Source of the DNA: Caprella mutica | Lineage: Eukaryota; Arthropoda; Malacostraca; Amphipoda; Caprellidae | NCBI GenBank assembly: GCA_947561585.1 | Contig: CANNZV010000847.1 | Coordinates: 1 to 64,000, forward strand | Reading direction: 5' to 3' | DNA length: 64,000 bases | In this document: positions 24,077-35,873 of the stretch, piece after piece | Position numbering within the stretch: the first letter of the stretch is position 1 | Layout: the number at the start of each line of letters is the position of its first letter | The notes under the pieces: model-generated | Seen by the model: only the letters and a program-made list of their open reading frames with translations | What the model was told of the DNA's origin: nothing | The model's database searches: none | Made by a program: the position numbers and the translations under genes

Positions 24077-26788
24077 GTAACAACTGTCTTCGTTTTCTAC
24101 CGCATCGTTAGCGATTTAATGCACTGAAATCTCCTGGACGAAAATGTGACAATTCTTCGAAATTGTGTTTCGTGAACTCAACTTCACATTTCTGGAAATT
24201 CAATTTCACGGCTCCTCAACATCAGTTTATTGAAATCAGTTTCTCGATTTCATTTCTCATCTTAACGTTCATTTACCATCACTCCTTTACTTCATTGCTA
24301 AGTAGTCGGGCATTCATCTATATTTTCCCCATCTATGGTTTCCCAATATATGGTGTCCCCATTTACGCATTGGAGAGTTCTGCTTTTCCCACTCTGCTTC
24401 GTCGTTTTCCCCAATTTACACCCTAACTCCATGACAGATGTCCCAAATCAGGCTTCATCCCATTGAAAGGCAGACATCTGTGCTGGTTCTACCACATGCC
24501 TCTCCTCGCGGTTGCCGTCCTGTTCAAAACTGTGTGGTTAACAGTTAAGAGTACCACCACCATGAAGAACCACAAGAACCATTGGTACGGGTACCATATA
24601 ATGTGAAGTGAACTTCGAAAAAAAAAAAATAGAAAAAGTATGAAAATCATTAGGATTAAAGAACAATTTAAATAGGAATTTTATATTAGATTACCTTAGA
24701 TGCGCATCATAGATAATTATTTTAATTGAGTAGGACATGGCCATTAGTTGAAGTTTTCTTTCTAATTCGATTTTTTCGATATCTTTAATAGATTACGCGA
24801 AATCTAATTACTGATACCGTTATTTCGAAATTGATTGAAATACAATTAACATTTTTTATGAATATGATCATTTTTATCTTAAATATCTTATTTACAATAG
24901 AATAATTTTGAGAATTCTTTATAAATAATTTTGGTATATTACTCACATTTAATGTATTGTCATCTGTACATTATTTTGATTTTTTTTATGGGACTATTTA
25001 TTTCATATCCATTATTTTATCATGTATTTTATCCTAATTTATTTATTTTCATGTGGTTAATTTAGGAATCTTTATTTGGTAAACATTGACTGATTTTATG
25101 TTCTGCATTTTCTAATATCGTATGAAAGTTTATATTCGGGCAAATGATGAATCATCGAACTTAAAGAATGAAAAGGGCTTGTAATTAAATAATTTTTACA
25201 TATATCGGTTCCAAATTTACCAAAAGTGTAAAGACCGTATGATAACTCTGCGTTAAATTGTAAATAATTAAAATAATTATCGATCGCTTCTTGTTATTCC
25301 ATAGAGGATGTAATTATCCTTGGTAATTATCCAATGGTTTTCCTAAGAGTTGACAAGTTAATGCTTATGATCATAATATCTTAGGTAGGGAAATAACGCA
25401 TGTGACTTACTGTAAAATGATTTACCAGTCACGTTAATTTTACCACGCCCTGTTTTACCGCGATAATTTGCCCAATAAAATAAACAACTCATACTAAAGT
25501 AGAATTTGAATATATGGAAAATTGATGGAAAATTTCAGGTTCCGAAACTATTTATCTGTATAACATATGTCATGTTTAAATCATAAAATATTATAAAATT
25601 TTCAGTTCAAACTGTATGGAAAGAGTTTCTCACAAAATTTGAATGGCACAAAATCGAATAATTAAAATCATAAAACTAATTAAATTATTAGTTGTGAGTT
25701 TTCACCTCGCCTACAGATTTGAATGAATTGAAATTATTAATGTGTTGTAATAAATAGGATGGATTTTTATTGATTACGAAATTTTCATGGTTTCTCAATA
25801 CGATATTTGATTGATCAATATTCTCTAATAATATTATAAGTAAATAGAAATATTTTTATGTAACAATAGTTTAGGAAAAAGGAAATGTATAAAAAAAGTG
25901 TAAAATTATGGCACTCAATATTATGGTAATATTTGTATTCCGTAAAAGGGTCCATTGAATATTTAATGTTGACTAGAGAATATTTAATATTATGTAATAT
26001 TAATCTTAGCAACAGGTTGTTGAATTTACCGTTATTTGTAACGTTGTGAAAGAAAATTTATTGGTTGTTAGGAGAAAAAATTTGTGGTAAAAATCCATTG
26101 TTATATTTTTTAGTATGATAATGTTGGTTAATAATTACCATTTGCAAATATGTGATATCACACGTATTACATTTGGTATTGCCATTGAATTATATTTAAT
26201 GTTGATGAATACTGGTATGGACTTTTTAAGAATTTAAAATGAAATTGAAATTAGAATATTCTGTTGATAGTGATTTTAGTTCATCATGTACCCGAGATAT
26301 TCCCGTTTTAATAATTTTATGAAAGCCCCTGTTAATATTTGATGAGCCTTAAATACGGTTGGTATGAATTGCATTTCCAGTACTAGACAGTTGGACTCGA
26401 TAATTTGTGATTATTTAAAGAGGAGTCATGTCGTATGGCGGATCTATTTTTACTGCAACTAATAATAATAATGATAATTGAAATAAGTACACTATCCGAA
26501 TACTGCGGAAGTGTCGGCAAGCTGTAGATTCCATTTGAAGTTTGCTAGTTGTTCTCGGGAACGGTCCTTTCAATATGGGTGATTATACGATAATTAATCT
26601 ACGTTAGGAATGGGAATATTTATGTCCCCCAAACATGGTTTGCTTTTGTATATTATAAATAATGCCGAAGAGATATACCGAAAAAATGTTACACTATCGA
26701 GCAAATGGAATATATTGCACATACCTGAATACCGAGCCATCTAATTATTACTTAACATTTAAAATGAGGGCATTTTACATTTTTTATC

Positions 26789-26802
26789 GGGTGAGGGGAA
26801 TA
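26789..26802 (+). promoter_or_regulatory. Polypurine tract (PPT)
   Basis: GGGTGAGGGGAATA directly abuts the 3' LTR, the position required for plus-strand priming in LTR retrotransposons. One T interrupts the purines. Confidence 0.8.
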
Positions 26803-27386
26803 TGTTATGAACTATAATTTCAATAAGAATAGCTATACCTATATATTTCAATAACTCTTGAAATAACATTGTTTCTTTCTCAAAAGTATCGAATGATGTT
26901 AATTGCTTACATCCTCTCTTTTAACCCTTACCCTAAAAGTCCGTTAAAATACCACCGTAAGACATTCTTATTGTATCCGTAGGATTTTATTGAATATAAG
27001 GCCTAGGTATATAATGAGCTGTTATTAGTCCAATACGAAAATAAGCCTAAAACTTAGGCTTTCCTGTATAGTTTGGTCCTCTGTTAGATTGGCTCTAGAC
27101 TTTGTGGGGTTAACAACCACGCTCTACATTTTACCCTTTTTTCGATTATCCGCAATAAGTCCATATTTGCCAAACTGTGTATTTTTATATTTGTGCCTAT
27201 AATAAAATTGAGCCGGTCATTAACCGCTTTCATTTCCTGTGTAATTGATAGACATTAATTAGATCAGTTACTGAATTATGGAAATAAAGAATAAACAATT
27301 GGTTCTGAAGGAATAATTTAACATATATTCCCATTAAAATTTGAAAGTCTAGTGTCAATTCTCAAACCCAAGAAGTGATCATAACA
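26803..27386 (+). repeat. 3' LTR
   Basis: Near-identical to the 5' LTR. Differences include GAATGATG for GAATTATG, TCCTCTC for TCCTGTC, and a one-base shortening in GGATTTTATTG. Followed by the target duplicate GTTT. Confidence 0.93.
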
Positions 27387-27599
27387 GTTTTATTACAATG
27401 ATTTGTTAAATATGGAAAAATTTGCTAAATATCCAATTTAATTATTTATATTGTATCTATTTTAACTAACCTAACATAAATATTATCACTCTATATTTAT
27501 TAGTTAATCTTCATTCTAAATTATATATGTATTCTTATGAATTTGATTACTACAGTATTTTGTAATCGAGTGTAGCTAAAGTAAACATTATCCAAGTGA

Positions 27600-27960
27600 C
27601 TATAATAAAATGCATGTAGGTAAAATTGCTTAGCGACTGAAGTTTGAAGGATTAGTTTATCAGTTAAATATTCTTTTACATGAGGTTTGAATTGCATTCA
27701 TGTTGGTAAAATAGACAGCCAGCTGTAGTTTAATTCATAAGCATATAGGTAATGTTTAACCACAGCTGTGGTTTGAATTGCTTGTATGTAGGGAAATATA
27801 CATTCGGCTGTAGTTAGAATTGTGACAGATGTAGGTAAGATAAAGTACATGCATGTAGGTAAAATTATATTATAAATTCATGATGTTTGATTCAAACCAC
27901 AGCTGTGGTATGGTTTAAAAATGACCAACATTGTGGTTTGTATGAAACTATATATAGGTT
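27600..27960. repeat. Diverged 43-bp minisatellite with CAGCTG words
   Basis: Units contain TTGAATTGC, GTAGGTAAAAT-like and CCAGCTGT(A/G)GTTT segments at roughly 42-44 bp spacing. CAGCTG/ACAGCTGTGGT palindromes recur. Function unknown. Confidence 0.5.
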
Positions 27961-28290
27961 CGGTTAAGTACACTTTTCCTTCAGTGTTCTTTTCTTTTCA
28001 TGATCAATAAATAAATCATTCATATCTACTTCAATTGTTATCAGTTACAATATTAATAGCGTGTAAACTCTTTCTTTCTTATTTAGAAAGAGATAAGAAT
28101 ATTTAAATTGTAAAATAAGACTTCACAGTTATATTTCCAAAAAAATTATATTGAATCTACAAATGACCGAATATTTTCAAGTTATTTACCAATAATTCAG
28201 TTTTATCATCTAACTCTATGAGAGTAATTCTAAATCCAATAAAATATTTCAGAGGGAAAATATGAAGAAATGATTAACGACATCATATGG
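27961..28290. other. No gene seen
   Basis: AT-rich spacer before the 20-bp satellite. Confidence 0.6.
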
Positions 28291-29360
28291 AAGTGTCTGG
28301 CATCGTAATGCAGTGTCTCATATCGTAAGACATTGTTTCACATCGTAAGGCAGTGTCTCACATCGTAAGGCAGTGTCTCAAATCGTAAGGCAGTGTCTCA
28401 CCTCGTAAGGCAGTGTCTCACATCGTAAGGCAGTGTCTTACATCGTAAGGCAGTGTCTCACATCGTAAGGCAGTGTCACACATCGTAAGGCAGTGTCTTA
28501 CATCGTCAGGCAGTGTCTCACATCGTAAGGCAGTGTCTCACATCGTAAGGCAGTGTCTCACATCGTAAGGCAGTGTCTAACATCGTAAGGCAGTGTCTCA
28601 CATCGTAAGGCAGTGTCTATCATCGTAAGACAGTGTCTCACATCGTAAGGCAGTGTCTCACATCGTGAGGCAGTGTCTCACATCGTAGGGCAGTGTCTCA
28701 CATCGTAAGATAGTGTCTCTCATTGTATGGCAGTGTCTCACATAACAAAATAGTATCTCACATCGTAAGGCAGTGTCTCACATCGTAAGGCAGTGTCTCA
28801 CATCGTAAGGCGGTGTCTCACATCGTAAGGCAGTGTCTCACATCATGAGGCAGTGTGTCACATCGTAAGGCAGAGTCTCACATCAAAAGGCAGTGTCTCA
28901 CATCGTAGGGCAGTGTCTCACATCGTAAGATAGTGTCTCACATTGTATGGCAGTGTCTCACATAACAAAATAGTTTCTCACATCGTAAGGCAGTGTCTCA
29001 CATCGTAAGGCAGTGTCTCACATCGTAAGGCGGTGTCTCACATCGTAATGCAGTGTCTCACATCATGAGGCAGTGTGTCACATCGTAAGGCAGAGTCTCA
29101 CATCAAAAGGTAGTGTCTCACATTGTATGGCAGTGTCTAACATAGCTAAGCAGTTTCTCACATAGCAAAACAGTTTCTCACATCGTAAGGCAGTGTTTCA
29201 CATCGTAAGGCAGTGTCTCACATCGTAAGGTAGTGTCTCACATTGTATGGCAGTGCCTCACATCGTAAGGCAGTGTCTTACATCGCAAGGCAGTGTCTCA
29301 CATCGTAATGTAGTGTCTCACATCGTGAGGTAGTGTCCCACATCGTAAGGCAGTGACACA
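28291..29360. repeat. 20-bp satellite array
   Basis: More than 50 copies of CATCGTAAGGCAGTGTCTCA, kept in almost perfect 20-bp register. A set of variants (CATCGTAGGG, then CATTGTATGG, CATAACAAAA, CGGTG, CATCATGAGG, CAGAGTCTCA, CATCAAAAGG) repeats in the same order starting at 28681 and 28901, so an 11-unit (220-bp) higher-order repeat exists, with a partial third round. Confidence 0.95.
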
Positions 29361-30213
29361 TATTATTAAGTCCAGAAAAAAATTGGGCAGAAGACACAAT
29401 AAAGAAATGTTATCTTGTTTTTACTTGGGAAGTGAAAATATTATCTTTAAATATGCTTTATATTCTCTAAAATATATTTTATTTTTTTTTTAATTCGATT
29501 CATAAACTTGATAAGGTATATATTAGCAAACCCCTTAATTCACATTTGGATGCTAATCTCATGTTTTAATATAATGAATATCTTTGAAGTATTTATATAA
29601 GTTATATTATTTTGAATCATGTCATATTATGGTTCGAATGTACATCGTCTGACAAACACAAATATTTGGAAAAAATTGGTAAATTTTAAAGGTTAAACGT
29701 TACATTGAACAATTGTTTGGATAAAATGAGATTATGATAATACATTATGTAATGATAATTCATGAACCTCTTCAATATTGAACACTGAACATCATTCAAA
29801 TAATTCACGTTAACTTTATTTCAATTTGTATGTTCCAATAATTCCAGCATGTCTAAATACCTACATTCTTATTTTCTATTGGCTACATCTTAACTCATTC
29901 ACTTCACAGGAGTTCACTATATAGAGGTACTATATTTAGGAAATTTGTTGCTTACATGACCATGGAACAGAAAATTATTGTGGTTTAAAAGAATACTAGT
30001 ATTTATTTATGAAAAGAGTATGTTCTACTAAAAAATAACTATTTTTCATAATGAGAATATTTTTTCATGAAAGGAATATTCTTTATTTTAAATATGCTCA
30101 GGACTATATTTTTATGCAAAACGCGTATTGTCACAAACCTAGTTATTACAGTAGCAAGGGTCTTTAATTAAGTTTAACTCTGAAAAAATTGGAATATAAT
30201 AATTATTGTCTCT
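29361..30213. other. No gene seen
   Basis: AT-rich sequence with no supported gene. Confidence 0.6.
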
Positions 30214-30308
30214 GGGCCCAATTGTCGTGGTGCCCAATTATCCTGGGCCCAATTGTCGGTGGGCCAATTGTCGTGGCCCAATTGTCTTGGGCCCAACTGT
30301 CGGTTTTC
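30214..30308. repeat. GGGCCCAATTGTCG minisatellite
   Basis: About five units of 17-19 bp close to TGGGCCCAATTGTCGTGG, immediately left of a displaced patch of the 20-bp satellite. The 61-codon frame over it is a product of the repeat. Confidence 0.85.
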
Positions 30309-30385
30309 GGTGTCTCACATTGTATGGAAGTGACTCACATCGTAAGGCAGTGTCTCACATCGTAAGGAAGTGTCTCACATCAGTC
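30309..30385. repeat. Displaced patch of the 20-bp satellite
   Basis: About four units (GTGTCTCACATTGTATGGAA and similar) of the array at 28291-29360, separated from it by about 0.95 kb of unrelated sequence and the GGGCCC minisatellite. Confidence 0.9.
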
Positions 30386-30839
30386 GGATAATGTAATAAT
30401 ATATTTGCACTTAGTGGAGTCTAACTATAATCACATAATAATATTGTTACTTCACAAATAATATTTTATGAACATTGTTGTGACATTTTTGTGTATATTT
30501 ACTCTATATTCAGAATACTAAGCATCATAAGTAGTTACAAGTAAATCTATAATATTTGAGTAATTTCAAAGTTTTTTCAAAGTTCTCAATCCTTCAGTAA
30601 TACATATGAAATAAATAACTTTAAATCCTCATATCACAGAAAGAATTAGTTTCTACAAGAAAACGGTTAAAATTTTCGGATTCTATGGACAAAAGTACAT
30701 AAGAAAAAATCAATTTACATTAAATTTGGTGAGGGTCGGCAAATGGGAAAGATCCCATGTTAATGATGTCTGTTTCTGTCCTTTCTGATTTTTCATGTCC
30801 TGAATTTTCTTTATTTAAATTATATACTGTATAATAATA
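30386..30839. other. No gene seen
   Basis: AT-rich sequence bordering the 3' end of the minus-strand non-LTR element. Confidence 0.55.
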
Positions 30840-31128
30840 TAATATAATATTTTTATTGAATTATAAACAGTACAGTACATTATATCAGAGTATTTTACAA
30901 AGAGTATAATGAAAAAAATAATAAAAAATGTAGATTTCAATATTCATACAATAAAGGAAAATAAATAAATTCAAGCCCATTCGAATTTCGTTGTGAACTT
31001 TTTGGGCAACAAAAAGATAGTCATAAGGACTATACAAATGGAAGAGATTAACAAAATTTATCAATTCACTGCTCATACAAACTGATTAAGTAGTGCTTAT
31101 ATTTCTTTTTAAAAAATTTAATGGTTGG

Positions 31129-31710
31129 TCAGTTTTGTATTTCTGCTAGAATGCTATTCCAAATTTTTGGACCAATAAAAGTTAGGGATCTTTGGCATTG
31201 AGACAATCTTTGATATTTAGGAACTGCTTTGGTGCGAGATCTAGTGCTATAATGATGAGTGGGAAGAGTAATATTGCCTGAGGAGGAAAGCTTGTACATG
31301 TGAGTGCCGATAGCAAGTTTATAAATATCATCAATACGGAGAATTTCAGTTTTTGCAAATAAGGGTTGCGATGGTGCCAAATAATCAGAAGAGGTTATTG
31401 TTCTGATTATGTGCTTTTGAATAACTACAAGAGGATTTAGTTGCACGTCAGTTGCTCCGCCCCAGGCAAGAATACCATATGACAAATAGGGATAAACAAT
31501 ACTATAATATAACCTAATCAAAATATCGATAGGTGCATAATGATTAATCCTACTGAGGACACCAGCCACTTTTGATACTTTAGAACATACATGATGTATA
31601 TGGTGTGAAAAATTCAATCTATAGTAAAATTGTACACCGAGAAACTTGATAACATCACTATACTGAATTGGTACATCACCAATGCTTAAAGAAGATGATA
31701 AATTCAGCAT
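31129..31710 (-). pseudogene. LINE RT C-terminal (thumb) region
   Basis: A 193-codon frame following the RT core. It starts inside the block containing VIKFLGVQF, the usual post-catalytic FLG motif, then has YSIVYPYLSYGILAWGG and the C-terminal RSLTFIGPKIWNSI motif that ends this class of LINE ORF2. The frame is intact to its natural stop, but it is cut off from the upstream RT by frameshifts. Confidence 0.85.
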
Positions 31711-31820
31711 GGTTGCCCTGTTCGATATGAATAACGCGTTAGTTTTACAAGCATTTCGAGAAAATCTATTATTGAAGGTGCAGGTATGGAGTAAACTTAG
31801 AGTTCTATTAGTCTCCTGAA

Positions 31821-32622
31821 TCAGGGCATCCAGACTTCTATCACCGATGGCAATGGTGGTGTCATCTGCAAAGAGAGTGAAATGGGTATTGTCAGAGATA
31901 TTAACAAGATCATTGATAGAAACAATAGGGGACCCAGTACACTCCCTTGGGGGACCCCGCGAGTAATGGGTCGCCCATCAGAGATAACACCACCTACCCT
32001 AACACTCTGAGTCCTTCCATACAAGTAACTACAGAACCAAGAAGAAGCGACACCTCGGATACCGTACTTATTAAGCCCACGGATTAAAAGATCATGACAT
32101 ACTGTGTCGAAAGCTCTACTTTGTTGTTAAGCTTAGAATAGATACATTCTACAAAGTTCAATATACCATCCGACGTGCTCTTGCCTTTCAAAAAACCAAA
32201 CTGGGAGGAACTTATGATATTATTTTTGATAAGAAAGCCAGATAATCGAGAAGCAATACATTTTTCAATTATCTTACTTATCAAAGGCAGAATCGAAATC
32301 GGTCTGTAGTTACATACTTCGGACTCAGGGCCTGATTTATAAATTGGTATAACAATTGCATGCTTTAAACAGTCTGGGAATATTCCCCGCTGAAAGGAAC
32401 CATTTACAAGTAATGAAAGAGGACTGGCCAGGTATTCAGCAACAAGTTCTTGGTAGGAATGCTATTAGGACCATAAGAAGAATTTTTTAATCCCAACAAT
32501 ATATTAATTATTTCTGATCTAGATACATAAGAGAGAAAAACTGAGTTAGGACAATCATTAAGTATTTTGGCAATAGGATCATGTGAGGCAGAAGGAATGT
32601 TATCATTTAATTCTGCTGCCAC
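31821..32622 (-). pseudogene. LINE reverse transcriptase core (broken)
   Basis: Three frames in order carry RT blocks: LKNSSYGPNSIPTKNL (32404-32622), then SKIIEKCIASRLSGFL with SSQFGFLKGKST (32084-32284), then GRPITRGVPQGSVLGPLLF (31821-32024). The catalytic box FADD is intact in yet another frame at 31861-31872. Multiple frameshifts separate these blocks, so no functional enzyme is made. Confidence 0.85.
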
Positions 32623-32822
32623 CGTAGAAAAGTAATTGTTAAAATGATCAGCAATGACAGCACTATCACTAACTTCCTCATTATTTACCCTGATCGAAAA
32701 GTCTGTGTTACGTGACTCTATTCATCAGCAATTTACCAATCAGTTTCCAACTAGATTTTATATCAGATTTATTATATGCACTAAATGAATCAAAGAATTA
32801 TTTTCTTTTAGCGCGCTTTATT

Positions 32823-33640
32823 TTATGTATTTACTAGGTTGTTTTTAAATTTTTTATAGATAGTTTCAAAAATTAGATTCAGTTTAAATTTTTTATAGTA
32901 TATTGCTTTGATTTTAATTTGATCTAATATATCAGGAGAGAGCCAGGGATTATTCAGCCTCTTGCGACCCACAAATTTAGTTCGTAATGGGAAAGTCCTA
33001 CGATACAAGTCATCAATAACCTCAGTGAACAACAATGTATCTGCATTGGTATCCTCACCAAATCTATCCCATGTTAACCTACTACATTCACTACTAAAAG
33101 ATTCAATATTACTAGAACTGTGATCACGAAATGTAACTTTTATCAACTCATTGCTAACAGGCATATCACGAATGAAAATAAAAACATGTAAGTGATCTGT
33201 TTGGTCAAATAAAATTATTCCAGAATTAACATTATGGCACCTATTGTACCAAACATGATCCAGTATAGAAGGACTACCGTTCTGATCACCACAAGGGAAT
33301 CTAGTAGGCTTATTAATTAATGGCACAAAATTCAAAGGAAACATATTGTGTACATAATTAGTCACATGTAGATCAGAGGAGTCATATCTGAGTAGGTCAA
33401 TATTAAGATCGCCCGTTATTATAATTTCCCTATTAAAAAGCAATTGACTATTTAATATTGAAAGTAAATCTTCACAGAATGCAATAACAGAACCACTTAG
33501 TGGCCGATATATGGCAACAATATACAAGGTACAATTAAGGGTTTTTTCCTCCACTACACATGATTCGATTTCATTACAAACCACAGATAATTGCTCCACC
33601 TTCTTAGTTACCAACCCGTGTAGCCATGTGGTTACAGTGT
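32823..33640 (-). pseudogene. LINE endonuclease domain (partial)
   Basis: A 263-codon frame (start at 33614; open a little further upstream) carries the C-terminal two thirds of an APE-type endonuclease: YIVAIYRP, then IITGDLNIDLL with the catalytic Asp and Asn, SILDHVWYN, and a T/SDH-type end (FDQTDHLHVF). It is followed by the linker to the RT with NNPWLSPDI. The N-terminal catalytic Asn/Glu region is absent. Family-level assignment is secure. Confidence 0.85.
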
Positions 33641-33700
33641 CACAGCTGTAAAATAATGAAATTTGTAACTCTTTGGATTACAAATTGTCGATGGCTGTAG

Positions 33701-34744
33701 AACGCTAGCGATAAACTCTATTAGTTTCATCAAATTTAAAACAAAGAGTAATAATTATTCTTAAGGATGATCAGACATTTTAATTGGTGACTTGATTTGA
33801 TCGGATGAATATTGAAGAGTGAGCAATATAGAACATATATACCGGGACATGGGATTCGATAGTTTACAATAATTATTGACTATAATAGTAATTACACTCT
33901 CAAACAATGGGTCTCTCCCAATTGGAATGTACATTTCGAAATACAAACACTGCTCTGTGGGGTGAATTCAACAGACAAAAGATTAGACAATTAAGTTTGA
34001 GAAAGAAAGAGAGAAGTGGTTGAGAGATTAATATTTTGTTATTTTGTTTGCTGTAATTTGGTTACAGAGATTCTTCTTGTTAGATCTAAAATTAAATTTG
34101 TTGCACGAGGAAGAATAAAATACTTCTTAATTCTTGATTAACTTTATCTTCTCTTGAGAATAGTATGAACATTTTTGCACATTTACTGTTCTGCACATTT
34201 TACTGTTTTGCACATTTTACTGTCCTTGGAGCTGTGAAGAGAACAACAAGTGAATGAATATCAATTATAAACTATTCATACACAAATCGAATAATTTGAA
34301 CAGGACGTACATTTTTTTCAGATGAGGTATTATCTTTTCAGCTAAGCGATTGCAAACAAAAAACAAATTTCGAAATGTCCCATTGCATCTCCATGAATAT
34401 TTTAACTGATCGCCGATACACGAAGCAAGAATGACTCTTCAGCATCCAATTGAGTCCATCTAAGAGCGGTTCAATTGTTGTTAAATTGGACAGACTATTA
34501 GTCACTGGAGAGTTAGATTGACCCTCACTGCAATTACACTGAATGTTTCTGTTGCTAAACTTATCAGAAATGTGAGGACTAATGCTGTTATTAAGAGCGG
34601 GGATAAATGCAACATTTTTTAACTTTCTAAATGACTACTTTTGATGAGAGTAATTCTATTTCGTGACATAATTGCGAAACATCTTGTCTTGATGAAATCC
34701 GGTTTAGAATAAGGGCGCTAAAACTATGAGAAACTGGAAGTGAG
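33701..34744. other. No clear gene
   Basis: Mostly featureless. On the minus strand about 34330-34625 is an open stretch of roughly 95 codons (contains ISPHISDKFSNRNIQCNC and a Ser/Asn-rich part). It could be a decayed fragment of a coding element, but I cannot place it in a family. Confidence 0.35.
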
Positions 34745-35263
34745 AACTACACAATGAGGAAAAGTTTACCCACGTGGACATATCTGATGGGTCATCAATT
34801 TATGCTTTGAATCAATATATTACGTGAGTTGGTTGGACTTTATTCATGTTTTCACGTGTGTTAAAACAACTATGACGTGGTGTGTCGCCATACATTAGTT
34901 AATTCAATTGACTTTATGGATTGAATTAATTTACAATGAGAGTTAACAGTTATTTTTTGAGAATTTTACCGTATGTTGAACAACTATGACAGAGTATATT
35001 GTAATAACTCACAAAGACTGTTAATACTTAATCTAATGTATCTGGTGTATAAATGAACTTATTATGAGATTTGGCGCTACTTTATTAAATTTTAAGTGTG
35101 AGTCAAAACGACTATGTTGTTTTAATCAACATCAATTCAACTCATTTTAAGTAGTATCTGCAACTCACCACATAGGTAGGGGCAAAGTCAAACCAGTCGA
35201 AACAAATCAAATTTGATTTAATTCAACTGATCCTTTCACTGTTATTATTATTCAACGAAATTT
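34745..35263 (-). mobile_element. Short member of the CACA-ended repeat family
   Basis: The minus strand aligns with both ends of the long element at 48246-51056: first AGTGAAAGGATCAGTTGAAT to GGTGAGTTGCAGATACTACT (left end), then GTAGCGCCAA...CACGTGAAAACATGAATA to CATAAATTGATGACCCAT (right end). The 1.6-2 kb middle of the long member is absent. Ends are CACAATGAGGAAAAG and CAGTGAAAGGATC (read inward). Interior units of about 118 bp repeat in tandem. Non-coding. Confidence 0.7.
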
Positions 35264-35748
35264 TAGTTATTGATATGATAGAAATAGAAAGTATAATTTG
35301 CACCCGATTTATCTAAATTAAGAGATTGAAATGCATTAATTATTAAACAATTGATTGAATTTTAATTTATCATTAAAATTGTTTATTTTAATTTCTCTTT
35401 CAATATTATAAAATTGAGTAGTTAAACTTCAATCAAATTAAATTCTAGAGTGGAGTAACTACCCAGTGTTTTCCTACAAAAATATTACACAAACACTCGA
35501 TTTCTTATCCCTACTCATTTGAACTAATTCCTTGAAATCCTAAGGCATCTTCAACAGCTCACCAAGAGAACATTTAATGTGATGATGGCCTCTTAAGTTC
35601 CCTATAGTGAATACTGCAGAAACTGTTATTATCAAAGTTTCAGAAACAATAGAACATGAAATATAGTTACTGCAGGCAAAGTTATCCAAAAATCCTAGCA
35701 AATTCAATTTCAACTACATTTCCCATGAGTGTCACTTTTAGTTTAATG
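35264..35748. other. No gene seen
   Basis: AT-rich, including a small hairpin-like AAACAATT...AATTGTTT pairing near 35345-35385. Confidence 0.55.
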
Positions 35749-35873
35749 TACAGGGTGGGGCGTAAGTTTGGAAGCAAATGAAAGTGCATATTATAATCCA
35801 ACGAAAAATATATTTAATAATTTACAGTTATGTATTACTACATAAGGGTTTCAAGAATTAAAAAATCATAAAT

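Larger units (their letters stand above)
22783..27386 (+). mobile_element. Complete non-coding LTR retrotransposon (LARD-like)
   Basis: A 4604-bp element with two LTRs of 585 and 584 bp beginning TG and ending CA, a 4-bp target duplication GTTT (22779-22782 and 27387-27390), a primer-binding-site-like sequence just after the 5' LTR and a purine tract just before the 3' LTR. The LTRs differ by about 11 substitutions and one 1-nt gap (counted by eye, about 2%), so insertion is fairly recent. No gag or pol frame is present in the 3.4-kb interior. That is the definition of a large retrotransposon derivative that must use proteins from a relative. A 4-bp duplication fits Ty3/Gypsy or related groups (inference). 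Confidence 0.92.
30840..33700 (-). mobile_element. 5'-truncated non-LTR (LINE) retrotransposon
   Basis: Read on the minus strand, an apurinic-type endonuclease domain is followed by a reverse transcriptase and its C-terminal region, the order of Jockey/CR1-group LINEs. Coding pieces lie in at least five successive frames, so it is inactive. The endonuclease N-terminus and any ORF1 are missing, as expected of 5' truncation during target-primed insertion. The 3' end runs into AT-rich ATATTAT-type sequence near 30840. The exact clade (CR1, Jockey, Daphne or a relative) cannot be decided by eye. Confidence 0.85.

Noticed and set aside
22783..27386. An endogenous retrovirus
   Set aside because: No gag, pol or env frame is present; the structure supports only a non-coding LTR retrotransposon derivative.
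28291..29360. CRISPR-like regular array
   Set aside because: A 20-bp direct tandem repeat without distinct spacers, in eukaryotic DNA; it is a satellite.
30206..30391. 61-codon Gly/Pro/Asn-rich frame
   Set aside because: Produced by the GGGCCCAATTGTCG minisatellite and a satellite patch.
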